A stretch of 6,960 bases of DNA from Akkermansiaceae bacterium UBA5020 (GTDB taxonomy: Bacteria > Verrucomicrobiota > Verrucomicrobiia > Verrucomicrobiales > DEV007), in assembly GCA_002396885.1 (NCBI GenBank), contig DGXY01000039.1, positions 1 to 6,960 of the forward strand. The letters are read 5' to 3'. Position 1 is the stretch's first letter, and the number at the start of each line of letters is the position of its first letter. Shown one piece after another: positions 5,495 through 6,960 of this stretch. The position numbers and the translations under genes were made by a program. The notes beneath the pieces were generated by a model, which saw only the letters and a list, made by a program, of their open reading frames with translations, was not told the DNA's origin and searched no databases.

Positions 5495-6124
5495 ATGAAA
5501 ACGATCCTCTCCGTCCTGCTCATCGTCTCCGCCCTGCTGATTACTCCCTTGTCCGCGCAAAACAGCGCCCAAGCCGTCTACAACCAGGGTGTCGCCCTCT
5601 TCAACGAGGAGAAATACGACGAAGCGCTCATGCTCTTCGAGCAGGTCCTCAAAGTGAATCCCAATTTCGTCTATGCGCGCAATTATGCGGCCCGTTGCAA
5701 GACCGCGATGGCCCAGAATCTCGGTCCGAAGAATGATCTCGAGGGCCGTCTCTCCCGCGTCATCATCCCCGAAATCGCCTTCGTCGACGCGCCCATCGGC
5801 GATGTCCTCGATTACCTGGCCTCGCGTGCGCAGGAAATCACGAAAGGCGAGACGGTCGTGAACTTCATCTACAAGGGCACTCCCGAACAGAGAACCGCTA
5901 CGCTCATCACCCTCTCGCTCCGCAACGTTCCCCTTTCCGAAGCCATCAAATACGTCGGCGAACTGAGCCGCTCGAAAGTGAGATACGAACCCCACGCCGT
6001 CGTCATCGATCCCAATCCCGGCGCTGAAACGCCAGCCGCCAGCGGTGGCCCTCCGGCCCCGGCACCGGGTTTTGCCGCTCCGGCTCCGACGACCACGCCG
6101 ACGTCGAAGAGCACCTTCCCCTGA
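5495..6124 (+). CDS. Exported TPR protein with secretin-N/STN-like domain
   Basis: 209-residue protein. The ATG at 5495 begins MKTILSVLLIVSALLITPLSA, an excellent signal peptide; the frame is open upstream to 5279, but that extension is Arg-rich and has no signal, so it is rejected. Residues 24-57 (AQAVYNQGVALFNEEKYDEALMLFEQVLKVNPN) form a textbook TPR, continued by NFVYARNYAARCKTAM. Residues about 88-172 (IIPEIAFVDAPIGDVLDYLASRAQ... TATLITLSLRNVPLSEAIKYVGELSRSKVRYEPHAVVI) have the pattern of the secretin N-terminal / STN fold, with the usual VTLSLRNVPLSEAL-type core. A Pro/Ala/Thr-rich tail (175-209) ends the protein; no secretin pore domain is present. Such small TPR-STN proteins occur in Verrucomicrobiota and are probably periplasmic, perhaps serving a secretin or pilus-like complex; that role is inference. 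The dehydrogenase gene follows after 36 bases in the same frame. Confidence 0.8.
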   Translation: MKTILSVLLIVSALLITPLSAQNSAQAVYNQGVALFNEEKYDEALMLFEQVLKVNPNFVYARNYAARCKTAMAQNLGPKNDLEGRLSRVIIPEIAFVDAPIGDVLDYLASRAQEITKGETVVNFIYKGTPEQRTATLITLSLRNVPLSEAIKYVGELSRSKVRYEPHAVVIDPNPGAETPAASGGPPAPAPGFAAPAPTTTPTSKSTFP

Positions 6125-6160
6125 TCCCGCCGGATTGTTCTTCCGAATCCCCTCCCCTCT

Positions 6161-6817
6161 TTGCACCGGTTGAGCAATCCTGTCGTCATCATCACCGGTG
6201 GTCGCGGCGGACTTGCCACCTCCCTCGCCGCCGCTTTCAGGGAAACCGGCGCGGAGGTTTTTTCGCCCGGTCGCGACGAGCTGGACGTCCGCTCGTCCGC
6301 CGATGCGGAGCGGTATTTCAAAGGTTTTGAGCGGATCGACGTGCTCATCAACAATGCCGGCATCACCGGAGACAAACTTTTCGCCCGCCTCGAAGAAGCG
6401 GACTGGGACGCCGTGCTCGACACGAACCTCAAAGGCGCCTTTCTCTGCACGAGAGCGGCTGCAAGACGGATGATGACACAGCACGACGGCTCCATCATTC
6501 AGATCGGATCCTACTCGGCCCTCAACCCGCCGATCGGACAGTCGGCTTACGCCGCCAGCAAAGCGGGACTGATCGGGCTCACCAAAAGCCTCGCCAAGGA
6601 ACTGGGTCCGCGGAACATCCGGGTCAACTGTGTCCTCCCCGGCTTTCTCGAAACGCGCCTGACCACCTACCTCTCCGAGGAGGCGAGATCGGCCGCCCTA
6701 GCCCGCCATGCCCTGGGTCGGTTCAATACCGTCGAAGACGCCGCATCCTTCATCGTGACCCTCACCCGGCTCTCCCATGTCTCGGGCCAGGTCTTCCAAC
6801 TCGATTCCCGGGTGTGA
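6161..6817 (+). CDS. Short-chain dehydrogenase/reductase (SDR), FabG-like
   Basis: 218-residue classical-type SDR, an NAD(P)-dependent oxidoreductase; its substrate is unknown, although FabG-like 3-oxoacyl reduction is possible. Seen: the cofactor motif TGGRGGLA (residues 12-19; TGxxxGxG with the last Gly replaced by Ala), D42 in LDVR where the adenine ring is contacted, NNAG (64-67), catalytic N89 in DTNLKG, S117 in IGSYSA, and Y130 and K134 in YAASK, with PG at 160-161. The Ser-Asn-Tyr-Lys set is complete. It is shorter than the usual ~245 residues, mainly because the segment between beta2 and NNAG is reduced. No ATG is available: TTG at 6161 or TTG at 6170 are the candidates, and the numbering here uses 6161. 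No Shine-Dalgarno is seen. It is 36 bases after the TPR gene, probably in one transcript, possibly with translational coupling. Cytoplasmic. Confidence 0.88.
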   Translation: MHRLSNPVVIITGGRGGLATSLAAAFRETGAEVFSPGRDELDVRSSADAERYFKGFERIDVLINNAGITGDKLFARLEEADWDAVLDTNLKGAFLCTRAAARRMMTQHDGSIIQIGSYSALNPPIGQSAYAASKAGLIGLTKSLAKELGPRNIRVNCVLPGFLETRLTTYLSEEARSAALARHALGRFNTVEDAASFIVTLTRLSHVSGQVFQLDSRV

Positions 6818-6823
6818 AGTCGA

Positions 6824-6851
6824 TTGAATGAGGAGCGAAGGCGTGTAAAAT
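6824..6851 (+). promoter_or_regulatory. Promoter of the tRNA-Ser gene
   Basis: TTGAAT (6824-6829, four of six to TTGACA) and TAAAAT (6846-6851, five of six to TATAAT) are separated by 16 bases. The predicted start near 6858 is about 28 bases before the mature tRNA 5' end, a normal length for a tRNA leader. It lies directly after the dehydrogenase stop codon and gives the tRNA its own transcription. Confidence 0.55.
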
Positions 6852-6885
6852 GGGGGACTCCCGTCCTCAGCGGCGGTCCATCTCA

Positions 6886-6960
6886 GGAGGGGTGGTCGAG
6901 TGGTTTATGGCAGCGGTCTTGAAAACCGCCGTAGGGAAACCTACCGTGGGTTCGAATCCC
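6886..6960 (+). tRNA. tRNA-Ser (anticodon UGA), 3' end outside the window
   Basis: The sequence folds as a class II tRNA. The 5' acceptor strand is GGAGGGG (6886-6892), followed by T8 and a D-arm with GTCGAGTGGTTTATGGC. The anticodon stem GCGGT/ACCGC (6913-6917 and 6925-6929) encloses the loop CTTGAAA with anticodon TGA at 6920-6922. A long variable arm GTAGG-GAAA-CCTAC (6931-6944), typical of serine tRNAs, precedes the T-arm GTGGG-TTCGAAT-CCC. The window ends inside the T stem, so the rest of that stem, the 3' acceptor strand and the CCA end lie outside. It decodes UCA and other UCN codons. Confidence 0.96.

Noticed and set aside
5429..6484. Minus-strand open frame of 351 codons across the TPR and SDR genes
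   Set aside because: It crosses two well-supported plus-strand genes and the gap between them, and its translation is Gly/Asp/Arg-rich without domains.

Overview
The window is moderately GC-rich bacterial DNA with six convincing protein genes, four on the minus strand and then two on the plus strand, followed by the start of a tRNA-Ser gene cut by the right edge. Protein content suggests a Verrucomicrobiota (PVC group) bacterium: a PL10-type pectate lyase, a long REP-associated tyrosine transposase (RAYT), a secreted SHD1-like protein, a small TPR plus secretin-N-like protein, and almost no Shine-Dalgarno sequences at the starts. This is inference from family resemblance; there is no rRNA or marker gene to prove it.

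Layout. Positions 1-36 hold a decaying hexanucleotide tandem repeat that reaches to within a few bases of the pectate lyase stop codon. The pectate lyase (42-1460, minus) is a secreted polysaccharide-degrading enzyme. Behind it lies a RAYT transposase (1577-2623, minus). Its flank (2624-2800) holds a GGGACAG-type motif and an imperfect hairpin, but no clear REP array. Two secreted proteins follow, probably in one minus-strand operon with a 56-base gap: a 517-residue low-complexity protein with a C-terminal SH3-like domain (3577-5130) and a 239-residue protein ending in an SHD1-like domain (2801-3520).

A 364-base divergent intergenic region (5131-5494) separates this operon from the plus-strand genes. 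It is AT-rich on its left side and carries a long imperfect inverted repeat, an operator-like palindrome overlapping a candidate promoter, and a potentially multibranched 5' leader with an orphan GGAGG. On the plus strand are a secreted TPR/secretin-N-like protein (5495-6124) and a short-chain dehydrogenase (6161-6817) that lacks an ATG start and lies in the same reading frame as its upstream neighbour. A good sigma70-like promoter (6824-6851) precedes tRNA-Ser(UGA).

The most interesting part is the divergent envelope-protein locus at 2801-6124. Three exported proteins of poorly defined function, with SH3-like, SHD1-like and TPR/secretin-N-like modules, share one elaborate regulatory region and may act together at the cell envelope. 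The pectate lyase and RAYT look like independent units.
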